Of a stretch of 50,642 nucleotides of DNA, positions 1-7,671 are shown one piece after another. The notes below the pieces were generated by a model. The model had not been told where the DNA came from. It searched no databases and saw only the letters and a program-made list of their open reading frames with translations. How positions within the stretch are numbered: the first letter of the stretch is position 1; the number at the start of each line of letters is the position of its first letter. This DNA is from W2P13-069 sp963590525. GTDB taxonomy: Bacteria > Actinomycetota > Coriobacteriia > Coriobacteriales > QAMH01. The translations under genes and the position numbers were made by a program. The stretch is taken from contig CAVAPV010000009.1 in NCBI GenBank assembly GCA_963590525.1, positions 1 through 50,642 of the forward strand. Direction: 5' to 3'.

Positions 1-422
1 GCCGTCTTCCAGCTCTGGCTTGTGTTTGCGGCGTGGCTGTAAGCATACGAGACGCTTATGTAGGGCTTTACCTTGGAAGAGAGCTTGTCGACATCGGGTG
101 CCGGTGTCGGGTCGACGTCAGAACCGCCATCACCGGACTCATCGCCATCGGTCGCATCGCCAGCAGTATCACCACCTGTGCCATCGGTTGTGTTCTCGGT
201 CGCGTTGTCGCTTGCATTGCCGTCTGCTTTGCTTTCGGAAGCTTGCGACGAGTTATCGCCACTCTGCTCGGCACCAGTCGAGCCTGCGTCTGTTGCACCT
301 TGAGCGGTATCTGCCTCCTGTGCATACGCGCTTACTGCAGCAGCTGGCACGAGGCTTGCGGCCAAAGCGCCAGCGGCAGCGATCGAGCAGATGTTTTTGA
401 GGATGTGCGAGCTTTGTCTCAT
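1..422 (-). CDS. Secreted Ser/Asp/Gly-rich protein, N-terminal part (cut by window edge)
   Basis: The frame stays open from an ATG at 422-420 to the window edge (about 140 residues), so only the N-terminus is visible. An AGAAGG Shine-Dalgarno site lies about 8 nt upstream. The product begins with a short charged start (MRQSSHILKN), a hydrophobic Ala-rich stretch and a probable signal-peptidase site after AVSAYA near residue 36. About 75 residues rich in Ser, Asp, Gly, Thr and Asn follow, with no hydrophobic segments, typical of a flexible extracellular linker. The last visible residues (from KPYISVSYAYSH) look like the start of a folded domain that I cannot identify. The protein is probably exported and surface-associated; its function is unknown. 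Confidence 0.75.
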   Translation of the reverse strand, partial: MRQSSHILKNICSIAAAGALAASLVPAAAVSAYAQEADTAQGATDAGSTGAEQSGDNSSQASESKADGNASDNATENTTDGTGGDTAGDATDGDESGDGGSDVDPTPAPDVDKLSSKVKPYISVSYAYSHAANTSQSWKT

Positions 423-453
423 CTACGATTACCTTCTTTGGTTTGCTGCGTTT

Positions 454-471
454 AAAAGCCCTAGGGCTTGA
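454..471 (-). terminator. Weak candidate terminator after the GHKL ATPase gene
   Basis: The palindrome AAGCCCTAGGGCTT (456-469) is followed on the minus strand by TTTTAAA. It lies 27 bp past the stop of the ATPase gene and before the secreted-protein gene. The stem is short, so this is tentative. Confidence 0.35.
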
Positions 472-497
472 CTTGAGTCCAGTTAGTCTAGTCCCAA

Positions 498-1562
498 TCA
501 GCCTTTATCGATGTGGAATTTCACTGTAATCGTGTCTTTTCCAACGCTGACTTTGGGATCCCCCTTGAGTTTAAGATAGTAGCGCTGAGCCAAGGCCTCA
601 AAGGTCCTTTGCGATGCGTCGCTAAAAGCCTGGAGATCCTCTTTAGCGATCTTGAGGCCGCGTCGATCTGCATAGAGATCGATCTTTGCGTCTTTGCCCT
701 TTTGCGGCACGATGCTTGCAAGCGGGTTTTTAGCTGGGGTGATCTGCCCGGCGATGATCCTGTGGGCCGTGCGCTCGGACACCGGCAAGGCGACAGACCT
801 GCATACCTCGGCAAGCTCCAAGGCATCCGCGCAAGCAGCGGGGCGCAAGGCAACAGGCAGGTCGTCGACGTCATCGCAAAAGAGGAGCTGGTCGTCAGAG
901 AGGCGCTTTTGACCGTCTACGTACAGACGTGCCACGATATCTGTGGGAGACCCGTAGTACACGTTGACCTTGTCGCGGTGTTCCAAAGAGAACTCGACTA
1001 TGTTGCGGACGATGTTATGCGGCCCCGTAGACACGACCAAAGACTCGTCCTCGCCGCGCACGAGCTTGGGGTAAGTGGACTGGTCTGCTTTCTCTGGCAG
1101 TTCGTTGAGGTCGACTTCGACTTTGAAGCTCGAGCCAAGACCCGCATCGCCAGCCGCCACGACAGCGCTGTTAGTGTTGCTTTTGATCGAGTAAAGCGCC
1201 ATGCCGCGACCGTGCACGCCCCACTTGTCCATGACCATGGTTTCCAGCTTGGAGGTAACACGGGGCTCGAAGATGCGCTCTTGCAAACTCAGGGGGACGC
1301 CGTCGCCGTCGTCGATAAAGACAAGCGTCTTGATATTGCCCTCTCTTGAGACAGCAAGGTAGATGTTTCGCGCGTGGGCGTCACGGCTGTTGCGCAGCAT
1401 CTCGACGACGATGTCTTCTACCGACCTGATATCATGCTTTGCCTGACGGCGCTCGGCTTCAGCCGTTTTAAGGCGCACAAAGCCATCCCCGAGGTTTTCC
1501 TCGACGGTAAGATGGGTGTCGCCAGAGACCGCATGGACAAAATCTGCAAGGCTTTGGTTCAT
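498..1562 (-). CDS. Stand-alone GHKL-type ATPase (354 aa), function unknown
   Basis: The N-terminal ~150 residues carry a GHKL/HATPase fold. The N-box is VVEMLRNSRDA (about residues 52-62), with Glu54 as likely general base and Asn58 for Mg-ATP. The G1 motif is DDGDGV (84-89) and the G2-like motif is GVHGRGMALYSI (115-126). There is no histidine-kinase dimerisation domain, receiver or membrane segment, so it is not a sensor kinase. The spacing and the IFEPRVTSK lid resemble MutL/Hsp90-like ATPases more than kinases. The C-terminal ~200 residues match no family I know. The longer frame reaches 1706, but the ATG at 1562 has GAGGAAGA at the right distance and begins MNQSLADF. It lies downstream of rny, separated by a terminator, so it probably has its own promoter. 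Confidence 0.8.
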   Translation of the reverse strand: MNQSLADFVHAVSGDTHLTVEENLGDGFVRLKTAEAERRQAKHDIRSVEDIVVEMLRNSRDAHARNIYLAVSREGNIKTLVFIDDGDGVPLSLQERIFEPRVTSKLETMVMDKWGVHGRGMALYSIKSNTNSAVVAAGDAGLGSSFKVEVDLNELPEKADQSTYPKLVRGEDESLVVSTGPHNIVRNIVEFSLEHRDKVNVYYGSPTDIVARLYVDGQKRLSDDQLLFCDDVDDLPVALRPAACADALELAEVCRSVALPVSERTAHRIIAGQITPAKNPLASIVPQKGKDAKIDLYADRRGLKIAKEDLQAFSDASQRTFEALAQRYYLKLKGDPKVSVGKDTITVKFHIDKG

Positions 1563-1643
1563 CGATGTCTTCCTCGTATGGTTGGACGTTTGCGCGGTTT
1601 GCATGCGGCATAACACCGCACGACAGCATGCACTGGTATCGAC

Positions 1644-1649
1644 ATTATA
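1644..1649 (-). promoter_or_regulatory. Candidate -10 element of the GHKL ATPase gene
   Basis: A perfect TATAAT reads on the minus strand, about 80 nt before the chosen start and just after the rny terminator. No convincing -35 lies 16-18 nt upstream, so this is only a likely promoter. Confidence 0.4.
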
Positions 1650-1664
1650 AGTTGCAACGGCAAC

Positions 1665-1693
1665 AAAAAAGGGAGCAGCTCTTAGCTGCTCCC
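1665..1693 (-). terminator. Intrinsic terminator of rny
   Basis: A 10-bp GC-rich stem (1671-1680 with 1684-1693, loop of 3) is followed on the minus strand by six T. It begins 37 bp beyond the rny stop codon. Confidence 0.9.
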
Positions 1694-1729
1694 CTTGCAT
1701 TTGCAAACACGCTGCAGGCTTGCAAAAGG

Positions 1730-3298
1730 CTATTTGGCAAGACCCTCTGCACGGGACTCGCGGATAACAACGACATGAATCTGGCCGGGATATTCCATCT
1801 CGTCTTCGATCTGCTTGGCGATATCATGCGCCAAAACAGTGGCTTTGGCATCGTCGATCTTATCGGGCTGAACCATGACGCGAACCTCGCGGCCAGCCTG
1901 CATAGCAAAGGTCTTCTCGACACCGTCATGCGAGTTGGCGATAGCCTCGAGCTTCTCCAAGCGCTTAATGTAGTTCTCGTAGCTTTCACGACGTGCGCCC
2001 GGACGGGCTGCGCTCACGGCGTCTGCAGCCTGAATGAGAACGGCAAGCACGGTGGAGGGCTCGACATCGGCATGGTGAGCCTCGATAGCATGGACGATGG
2101 CCGGGTTTTCCTTGTAGCGGCGGGCAAGGTCTGCGCCGATGACCGCATGGGAGCCCTCGACCTCATGGTCGACGGCTTTGCCAAGGTCATGCAGCAAACC
2201 CGCACGCTTGGCGCTCACCGGGTCGAGGCCAAGCTCGGATGCCATAGCGCCTGCCAAGGTTGCGACCTCGAGTGAATGCTGAAGCACGTTTTGACCGTAA
2301 GAGGTGCGGTACTTGAGACGACCAAGGGTCTTTACGAGCTCTGGGTGCAGATCATGGATACCCATGTCAAACGTTGCCTGCTCACCAGCTTCTTGAACCT
2401 GCTGCTCGACAAAAGCCGCAGCCTTCTTGAACATCTCCTCGATGCGGGCGGGATGGATGCGGCCGTCTGCGATGAGATTCTCAAGCGTGATGCGGGCAGT
2501 CTCGCGACGCACGGGGTCAAAGCAAGACAAGGTCACGGTCTCGGGCGTGTCGTCGATGATCAAGTTGACGCCGGTGATCTGCTCGAAGGAGCGGATGTTG
2601 CGGCCCTCGCGGCCGATGATGCGGCCCTTGACATCGTCAGACGGGATATTGACCGAGGTCACGGTGCGCTCTGCAGTGTAATCTGCAGCCATGCGCTGGA
2701 TGGCAACAGACAAGATCTCACGGGACTTGCGGTCGCACTCCGCCCTTACCTGGGACTCTGCGTCTCTGATGATCTGAGCAGACTTGCGCGTGACATCGTC
2801 TTTGACGTCGTTGAGAAGGGCCTCGCGGGCTTCATCGCGGCTCATGGCAGCAACCTCGCAAAGGCGCTGGTCTGCCTCGTCGAGCATGCTGTCCAAGCGG
2901 TCGCGGTCTTTGTCGATATTGGCTGCCTGGCTGCTCAACTGCTTCTCGCGGGCATCAAGCGACTCAACCCTGCGGTCGCAAGACTCCTCGCGGCTGCTCA
3001 GACGGTCCTCGCGGGCCTTGATAGTGCGGTTTTGCTCACGGGCCTCTTCTTCTGCACGATGCTTGATCTCAAGCGCCTCGTCCTTTGCGACGAGCGCGGC
3101 AGAGCGCTTGATGTTTTCTGCCTCGGAATTGGCATCGGAAATCTTCTTGTCTGCCTCTGCCAGTTTCTTGTTTGCCTCTGCAATCCTGCCGTTGGCCTCG
3201 TTGGCCACACGGGAGTTGCTCAAGGCGTAGCCGATACCAAGACACGCAGCTGCAACGACGATGCAGATGACGATCACGGGGACGATTCCAAGTGTCAT
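1730..3298 (-). CDS. rny: Ribonuclease Y
   Basis: RNase Y is the membrane-anchored endoribonuclease that starts mRNA decay in many Gram-positive bacteria. All expected parts are visible in 522 aa, the usual length. There is one N-terminal transmembrane helix (about 5-25) and a long charged coiled coil (about 30-190). A KH RNA-binding domain (about 213-275) has the GRIIGREGRN loop. An HD phosphohydrolase domain carries H341 and the HDLGK motif near 370-374. The ATG at 3298 has a GGAGG site six bases upstream. It is preceded by an unusual leader containing a full terminator hairpin (3381-3407), which suggests regulated read-through. recX and recA lie upstream on the same strand but end at their own terminator. 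Confidence 0.97.
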   Translation of the reverse strand: MTLGIVPVIVICIVVAAACLGIGYALSNSRVANEANGRIAEANKKLAEADKKISDANSEAENIKRSAALVAKDEALEIKHRAEEEAREQNRTIKAREDRLSSREESCDRRVESLDAREKQLSSQAANIDKDRDRLDSMLDEADQRLCEVAAMSRDEAREALLNDVKDDVTRKSAQIIRDAESQVRAECDRKSREILSVAIQRMAADYTAERTVTSVNIPSDDVKGRIIGREGRNIRSFEQITGVNLIIDDTPETVTLSCFDPVRRETARITLENLIADGRIHPARIEEMFKKAAAFVEQQVQEAGEQATFDMGIHDLHPELVKTLGRLKYRTSYGQNVLQHSLEVATLAGAMASELGLDPVSAKRAGLLHDLGKAVDHEVEGSHAVIGADLARRYKENPAIVHAIEAHHADVEPSTVLAVLIQAADAVSAARPGARRESYENYIKRLEKLEAIANSHDGVEKTFAMQAGREVRVMVQPDKIDDAKATVLAHDIAKQIEDEMEYPGQIHVVVIRESRAEGLAK

Positions 3299-3380
3299 GT
3301 CCTGCTACCTCCTCTTCTCTCTCTTTGAACGTACGTCTTCTTAAGTTGTTTTTATTCTGTTGAGGAGATGTCCAGATAGC

Positions 3381-3407
3381 AAAAATGCCGGACTGAACAT
3401 CCGGCAT
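3381..3407 (-). terminator. Terminator hairpin inside the rny 5' leader
   Basis: An 8-bp perfect stem (ATGCCGGA at 3385-3392 with TCCGGCAT at 3400-3407, 7-nt loop) is followed by five T on the minus strand. It lies about 83 bp upstream of the rny start and well after the separate recX terminator. It would therefore end transcripts that start between 3410 and 3520: either an attenuator of rny or the end of a small RNA. Confidence 0.75.
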
Positions 3408-3522
3408 CATCTACACCAAGCTACACGCCAAGCACAGTCTTGGTAGAGGTGGCATGGCACTATGCAATTACGTCGTAAGGCAGGACGCGATCAGCCCTTT
3501 TCAAAATAGCCTTGAAACAGTA
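3408..3522 (-). ncRNA. Candidate structured leader or small RNA upstream of rny
   Basis: This gene-free stretch lies between the recX terminator and the leader terminator. On the minus strand it contains CCAAG/CTTGG segments that can pair two ways: a short hairpin CCAAG-ACTGTG-CTTGG, or a longer ACCAAG...CTTGGT pairing. Competing pairings just ahead of a terminator are what attenuators look like. I found no known riboswitch consensus and only a weak promoter, so the call rests on structure and position. Confidence 0.4.
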
Positions 3523-3544
3523 AATAAAAACACGCACAAGCGTG
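3523..3544 (-). terminator. Intrinsic terminator of recA-recX
   Basis: A CACGC/GCGTG stem (3531-3535 with 3540-3544) with a 4-nt loop is followed on the minus strand by TTTTTATTT. It begins 44 bp after the recX stop. Confidence 0.75.
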
Positions 3545-3587
3545 GAACAGATGAAACCGTTCTCTATAGTATCACACCAAAAGATAA

Positions 3588-4136
3588 TCACTGAGCGGCT
3601 TGGGACATAAAATCATCTACAGCCCTCACAGCAAGGTCTTGCCCGTATCCCTTTTGGATAAGGCGCCTCACCAAGGTTGCCCGCGGGTTTTTGGAGCGCA
3701 CGCTTTTCTTGCCCAGCTCATGCATAGCACGCTCGTACTCGAGTTGAGTGTCTGGGAACAAATCGCTGCAAGCTTCTATCGCAGCGGCACCAACGCCATC
3801 TGCTTCAAGACGCATCATGATCTTGCGTCTGCCCCAACCTTGGTTGACCTTGCCTTTGACCAAAGCCGCGGCATAGCGCTGCTCGTCTACAAGGCCGCAT
3901 TCCACCGCGCGCTCAACAGCATGTCGGGCGATGTCATCTTCAAAGCCAGCCTGCGCAAGACGTGCCAAGCACTCGTTTGGAGTGCGTTCTCTCACCTTGA
4001 CCAAGGCGGCGATCTTATCCATAGCCTTGCTATGGTCTGCGCTAGAGAAGCTCGGCCTCTCTTGTTGTACGTCCATACCCTCAAAGAGCTTGGCTATATC
4101 TACCTGCTTGCCGCCTTGGGTCAAGTTGAGTTTCAT
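3588..4136 (-). CDS. recX: Regulatory protein RecX
   Basis: RecX binds RecA filaments and limits their activity. The 182-aa product has the three repeated helical modules of the family. Recognisable segments are RTPNECLARLAQAGF (about 51-65), GLVDEQRYAAALVKGKVNQGWG-RRKI, and a C-terminal RATLVRRLIQKGY. An N-terminal extension of about 35 residues is less conserved. The ATG at 4136 lies only 3 bp after the recA stop, so the two genes are co-transcribed and probably translationally coupled, the common arrangement in actinobacteria. Being in the recA operon, it should share LexA control. Confidence 0.93.
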   Translation of the reverse strand: MKLNLTQGGKQVDIAKLFEGMDVQQERPSFSSADHSKAMDKIAALVKVRERTPNECLARLAQAGFEDDIARHAVERAVECGLVDEQRYAAALVKGKVNQGWGRRKIMMRLEADGVGAAAIEACSDLFPDTQLEYERAMHELGKKSVRSKNPRATLVRRLIQKGYGQDLAVRAVDDFMSQAAQ

Positions 4137-4139
4137 GGC

Positions 4140-5252
4140 TTACTCTGCCACCTCGAAAGAGATTGGCAAATCGTCGTCGATCTGGATATCTGGCGCTGCC
4201 TGCAGTTCTTCTTCTGGCGCAGGGATAAGGCCAATGGCCACACGCACTTTGGTCTCGATCTCATCGCGCAAGGCGGGGTTGGTACGCAGCGTCTCTTTTG
4301 CAGCCTCACGGCCTTGACCCAGACGCTCTTGATCATAGGTGTACCAAGCACCGCTCTTTGTTACGATGCCCTCGTCTACTGCCATGTCCAAGATGTTACC
4401 CTCGCGCGAGATGCCCTCACCGTACATGAGATCGAACTCAGCCTGGCGGAAAGGAGCGGCGCACTTGTTCTTGACGACCTTCACGCGCACGCGGTTGCCG
4501 ATCGCCTCGTTTTTTTCTTTGATGGTGTCGATTCTCCTGATGTCCATGCGCACAGAGGAGTAGAACTTAAGGGCGCGGCCGCCGGTTGTGGTCTCTGGGT
4601 TGCCAAACATGACGCCGATCTTCTCACGCAGCTGGTTGATGAAGATGCAGGTTGTCTTTGATTTGGACAAAGAGCCCGCAAGCTTGCGCATAGCCTGGCT
4701 CATAAGCCTTGCCTGCAAGCCAACGGAGGTATCGCCGATCTCTCCTTCGATCTCTGCCCTGGGGACCAAAGCGGCAACGGAGTCTACGATGACGCAGTCG
4801 ATGGCATTGGACCTGACGAGCATGTCGCAGATCTCCAAGCCCTCCTCGCCCGTATCTGGCTGCGAGATAAGCAGCTCGTCGATATCGACGCCGAGCTTTG
4901 CCGCATACACAGGATCAAGCGCATGCTCTGCGTCGATAAAGGCGACCTTGCCGCCTTGCGCCTGTGATTGTGCCAAGATCTGCAGGGCAAGCGTCGTCTT
5001 GCCGCTGGATTCTGGGCCGTAGATCTCTATGATGCGGCCCTTGGGGACGCCGCCGATACCCAAAGCCGCATCAAGGGCAAGCGAGCCTGTGGGGATGACG
5101 TCGACCTCGAGAGCAGAGGCGTCTCCCAGCTTCATGATAGAGCCCTTGCCAAACTTCTTCTCTATGGCTGCGGTCGTGAGCTTGAGGGCCTCGTCGACGT
5201 TGCCGCCTTCGAGTTCGTAATCGAGTTTCTTGTTGTTAGTACTGCGGGCCAT
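4140..5252 (-). CDS. recA: Recombinase RecA
   Basis: RecA is the strand-exchange ATPase of homologous recombination and the co-protease that triggers LexA self-cleavage. The 370-aa product has the Walker A GPESSGKTT, the conserved INQLREKIGVMFGNPETTTGG segment including the L2 loop, and the acidic C-terminal tail (DDDLPISFEVAE). I place the start at the ATG at 5252 (MARSTNNKKL): it has GGAG five bases upstream, whereas the longer frame would need a TTG at 5270 without a ribosome site. A sigma-A-type promoter overlapping a LexA box lies just upstream (5298-5326), and recX follows after 3 bp. Confidence 0.98.
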   Translation of the reverse strand: MARSTNNKKLDYELEGGNVDEALKLTTAAIEKKFGKGSIMKLGDASALEVDVIPTGSLALDAALGIGGVPKGRIIEIYGPESSGKTTLALQILAQSQAQGGKVAFIDAEHALDPVYAAKLGVDIDELLISQPDTGEEGLEICDMLVRSNAIDCVIVDSVAALVPRAEIEGEIGDTSVGLQARLMSQAMRKLAGSLSKSKTTCIFINQLREKIGVMFGNPETTTGGRALKFYSSVRMDIRRIDTIKEKNEAIGNRVRVKVVKNKCAAPFRQAEFDLMYGEGISREGNILDMAVDEGIVTKSGAWYTYDQERLGQGREAAKETLRTNPALRDEIETKVRVAIGLIPAPEEELQAAPDIQIDDDLPISFEVAE

Positions 5253-5297
5253 ACCTGCTCCATTTCTCAAACCAAAACCGCGTTACCGTGTTCGTAC

Positions 5298-5326
5298 ACA
5301 ATAGACGAACACCTGTTCGCAGTCAA
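5298..5326 (-). promoter_or_regulatory. recA promoter
   Basis: The -35 TTGACT (5321-5326) and -10 TATTGT (5298-5303) are separated by exactly 17 nt on the minus strand. The spacer contains the LexA operator, so bound repressor would block polymerase. This explains SOS induction of recA-recX. Confidence 0.85.
5306..5319. promoter_or_regulatory. LexA (SOS) box of recA
   Basis: The palindrome CGAACACCTGTTCG matches the Gram-positive/actinobacterial SOS box CGAAC-N4-GTTCG with perfect arms. It sits inside the 17-nt spacer of the recA promoter. Confidence 0.9.
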
Positions 5327-5409
5327 GCGGGCTTATCACGTCAAAGACAATAGCTTTTGGACACTCGTAAAAACCACCCCCAACCATCCGTGGCCAACCG
5401 GTGCCTAGT

Positions 5410-5500
5410 CCGGATTTTCACAGAATGGTTTTGGTCTTTTTGCCGCAAACAGCCAGAACGATTTTGGTCTTTTGTCCGTAAAACATAAGAACGGTTTTGG
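5410..5500. repeat. Three tandem ~33-bp repeats with a GAACGRTTTTGG core
   Basis: Core copies are GAATGGTTTTGG (5423-5434), GAACGATTTTGG (5456-5467) and GAACGGTTTTGG (5489-5500), exactly 33 bp apart. The first two are followed by TCTTTT. The left flank starts with CCGGAT, as do the related repeats near 50540-50589. The rest of 5327-5683 holds only the pgsA terminator. An 83-codon frame here merely reads through the repeats and has no ribosome site I trust. Confidence 0.7.
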
Positions 5501-5596
5501 AAAATACCCGGTCAAAGCTTTAATCCCATCGCAAACTGCAAGCGCATGTCCTGTCTCGCTCAAAGCAGGCCATCTATCACTTGCTGCTACATCGCA

Positions 5597-5629
5597 ACAA
5601 AAAACGGACGGGGTCTCCCCCGTCCGTTT
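5597..5629 (-). terminator. Intrinsic terminator of the pgsA operon
   Basis: A long GC-rich hairpin (about AAACGGACGGGG at 5602-5613 with its complement ending at 5629) is followed on the minus strand by a run of six T. It lies about 55 bp after the pgsA stop. Confidence 0.9.
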
Positions 5630-5683
5630 GCAATGCAGATAATCAAACACAAGCAAGCGTCAAAGCGCCTGACGCGCCGCCCC

Positions 5684-6310
5684 TTAAGCTTCGTAGCCAA
5701 AGATATCCTTTGACTTCATAAAGTAGTCGATCATCGACATGATTGTCATGACCACGGCAAACAACATCGCGATCCAGGCAAAGATGCTAAATCCGGCAGA
5801 AAACACCTCGCCCAAAGCGTAAAGCTGCACCGTATCCTTGATGATAAAGGCAACGATAGCCACGATCTGCGAGACGGTTTTAACCTTGCCATACCAAGAA
5901 GCCGCAATCACGATGCCGCGACTTGCAGCAAGCATGCGCAGACCGGAGACTATGAACTCCCTCGCCAAGATGATGAGCGCAATCCACGACGGCAGGACCT
6001 GCATCTCGACCAAACCCAGCAGCGCTGCCGCGACGAGGATCTTATCCGCAAGCGGGTCGAGGAACTTGCCAAAATCGGTTACTTGGTTTCTCGAGCGAGC
6101 CAGATAGCCGTCGACAGCATCGGTTGCAGAGATGGCGATAAAGACCGCGGCTGCAATCCAAGGTTGCAGCGACTCCCAAAGCGGCAGATCCCATGTAAGC
6201 GATGGCCAAGGAGACACCAGCACGGCAACAAACACCGGGATCAAGATGATGCGCACAAGCGTAACGACGTTTGCAGGCGTAAGGAAGTTGTCCTTGATGT
6301 GCTGCTGCAT
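5684..6310 (-). CDS. pgsA: CDP-diacylglycerol-glycerol-3-phosphate 3-phosphatidyltransferase
   Basis: This membrane enzyme makes phosphatidylglycerol phosphate, the committed step to phosphatidylglycerol and cardiolipin. The 208-aa product has several hydrophobic helices and the full CDP-alcohol phosphatidyltransferase signature DG-x2-AR-x8-G-x3-D-x3-D (from DAVDGYLAR to FLDPLAD, about residues 64-89). It starts 2 bp after the rimO stop, so it is co-transcribed with rimO, the usual actinobacterial pair. A second CDP-alcohol transferase at 42110-42787 is only distantly similar. This one is closer to PgsA by its N-terminal LTPANVVTLVRI and its context. Confidence 0.93.
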   Translation of the reverse strand: MQQHIKDNFLTPANVVTLVRIILIPVFVAVLVSPWPSLTWDLPLWESLQPWIAAAVFIAISATDAVDGYLARSRNQVTDFGKFLDPLADKILVAAALLGLVEMQVLPSWIALIILAREFIVSGLRMLAASRGIVIAASWYGKVKTVSQIVAIVAFIIKDTVQLYALGEVFSAGFSIFAWIAMLFAVVMTIMSMIDYFMKSKDIFGYEA

Positions 6311-6312
6311 AG

Positions 6313-7653
6313 CTAGGCTTGCTCCTCCTCAAATCTAACGTCCTGCCCCACAAGCTCATAGCAAAAAGAGTCCACAAAGCAAACGCGCACGCTGCTCCCA
6401 AGCTCATAGGCAGCGCCATCGGGCATGGGGATATGGACGGTGCCGTCGACATCAGGTGCCTGACCTTGCCAACGCGCGATGGCCTCAAGGCCTTTGTCGG
6501 TTTCCTCGTAGCCCACGACGATGCAGTCTTCTTCCTGGCCGATATGACCGGCAGTAGCGGCAAAACCGTTTGCCTCGCAGATATCAAGCAAGCGCTGCGC
6601 GCGCTCAAGGCGGATATCCTCGTCTACTTGGTCCTCGAACTCGGCCGCCTTAGAGCCCTCCTCTTGGGAGTAGGCAAAGACACCAGCGTAGTCAAAGCAA
6701 GCCTCTTGGGCAAAGTCTGCGAGCGTCTCGAACTGCTCTTGGGTCTCTCCCGGGAATCCCGCCATGAGCGTGGTGCGCACCATGATGCCCGGCACCGTGG
6801 CTCTGACATGGTTGATGAGCTCCATGAGCTGGGCGGGGTTGCCGCTGCGGTTCATACGCGCCAAAACCTGCGAGTCCACATGCTGCAAAGGGATGTCTAT
6901 GTACTTGCAGACGTTTGGAGTGTCGCGCATAACACCCAGCAAGGTGTCGTTGATACCCTCGGGCTGGATATAGAGGATCCTAAACCAAGTATCCTCAAAC
7001 TCCGCGGCCAACCTGGTAAGCAAGCTGGCAATCGTGCTGGGCTCGTCAAAGTCGTGACCCCAAATGCCGGTGTCTTGGCCGATGAGGTTGACCTCGCGCA
7101 CGCCGCCCGCAACCAGCTCGGCGACCTCTTCTTTGATAGCTTCGTAGGTAAAGCTATGGTAGCGACCCCTGATATAGGGGATCATGCAATACGAGCAAAA
7201 ACGGTCGCAGCCGTCAGAGATCTTGACATAAGCGCTGGGGCCGGCGTTATCGCGCATGGCGCCACCGCACACCGCAAGGTCCAACCCCAAGATCTGATTG
7301 ACCTTCTCGACGATTTTGTCCTCTTGGTCGGCAGGGAGAAAACCGGCCACCTCGGAAAGCTCGCCTTCGAGGTCTTGCCCGTAACGAGATGGCATGCAAC
7401 CTGCCACCAGCACCTTGTTGGGCTCGACGTCTGGGGCGTCTTTCATCCCCAAGGCGGCAAAGATGGTGTCCAGGCCCTCTTCTACGGCACTGGCCAAAAA
7501 CGAGCAGGTGTTGATGACAGTGAGGTCTGCCTCTTGCGGGTCATCTACGATCGAATAACCCGCTGCGCGCAGCAGGGCGCGCATCTTGTCTGAGTCAACC
7601 TCGTTTTTTGCGCATCCCAAAGTGATGAATGCGATGTCTTTTCCAGAAGGCAT
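6313..7653 (-). CDS. rimO: Ribosomal protein uS12 methylthiotransferase RimO
   Basis: RimO is a radical-SAM enzyme that adds a methylthio group to the conserved Asp of ribosomal protein uS12. The 446-aa product has the N-terminal MTTase domain (FITLGCAKNEVDSDKM) with its three cluster cysteines. It has the radical-SAM motif in CDRFCSYCMIP (CxxxCxxC), the IQPEGI and PLQHVDSQVL segments, and a C-terminal TRAM domain ending near CFVDSFCYELVG. LGCAKNEVDSD and the GRYHSF context separate it from MiaB. The ATG at 7653 has a GAGGAG site but a long (about 12-nt) spacing. It lies between yajQ and pgsA in one operon. Confidence 0.94.
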   Translation of the reverse strand: MPSGKDIAFITLGCAKNEVDSDKMRALLRAAGYSIVDDPQEADLTVINTCSFLASAVEEGLDTIFAALGMKDAPDVEPNKVLVAGCMPSRYGQDLEGELSEVAGFLPADQEDKIVEKVNQILGLDLAVCGGAMRDNAGPSAYVKISDGCDRFCSYCMIPYIRGRYHSFTYEAIKEEVAELVAGGVREVNLIGQDTGIWGHDFDEPSTIASLLTRLAAEFEDTWFRILYIQPEGINDTLLGVMRDTPNVCKYIDIPLQHVDSQVLARMNRSGNPAQLMELINHVRATVPGIMVRTTLMAGFPGETQEQFETLADFAQEACFDYAGVFAYSQEEGSKAAEFEDQVDEDIRLERAQRLLDICEANGFAATAGHIGQEEDCIVVGYEETDKGLEAIARWQGQAPDVDGTVHIPMPDGAAYELGSSVRVCFVDSFCYELVGQDVRFEEEQA

Positions 7654-7671
7654 AAAAGCGTTTTGCTCCTC

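Noticed and set aside
1..455. Plus-strand frames at the left edge (for example 33-455)
   Set aside because: They are antisense to a minus-strand gene with a signal peptide and ribosome site, and show no domain.
5410..5500. CRISPR array
   Set aside because: The units are adjacent with no unique spacers of normal size, differ from each other, and no cas gene is in the window.
5405..5656. An 83-codon minus-strand frame between pgsA and recA
   Set aside because: It reads through the repeats and the pgsA terminator, has no convincing ribosome site and no similarity to cinA or any family I know.
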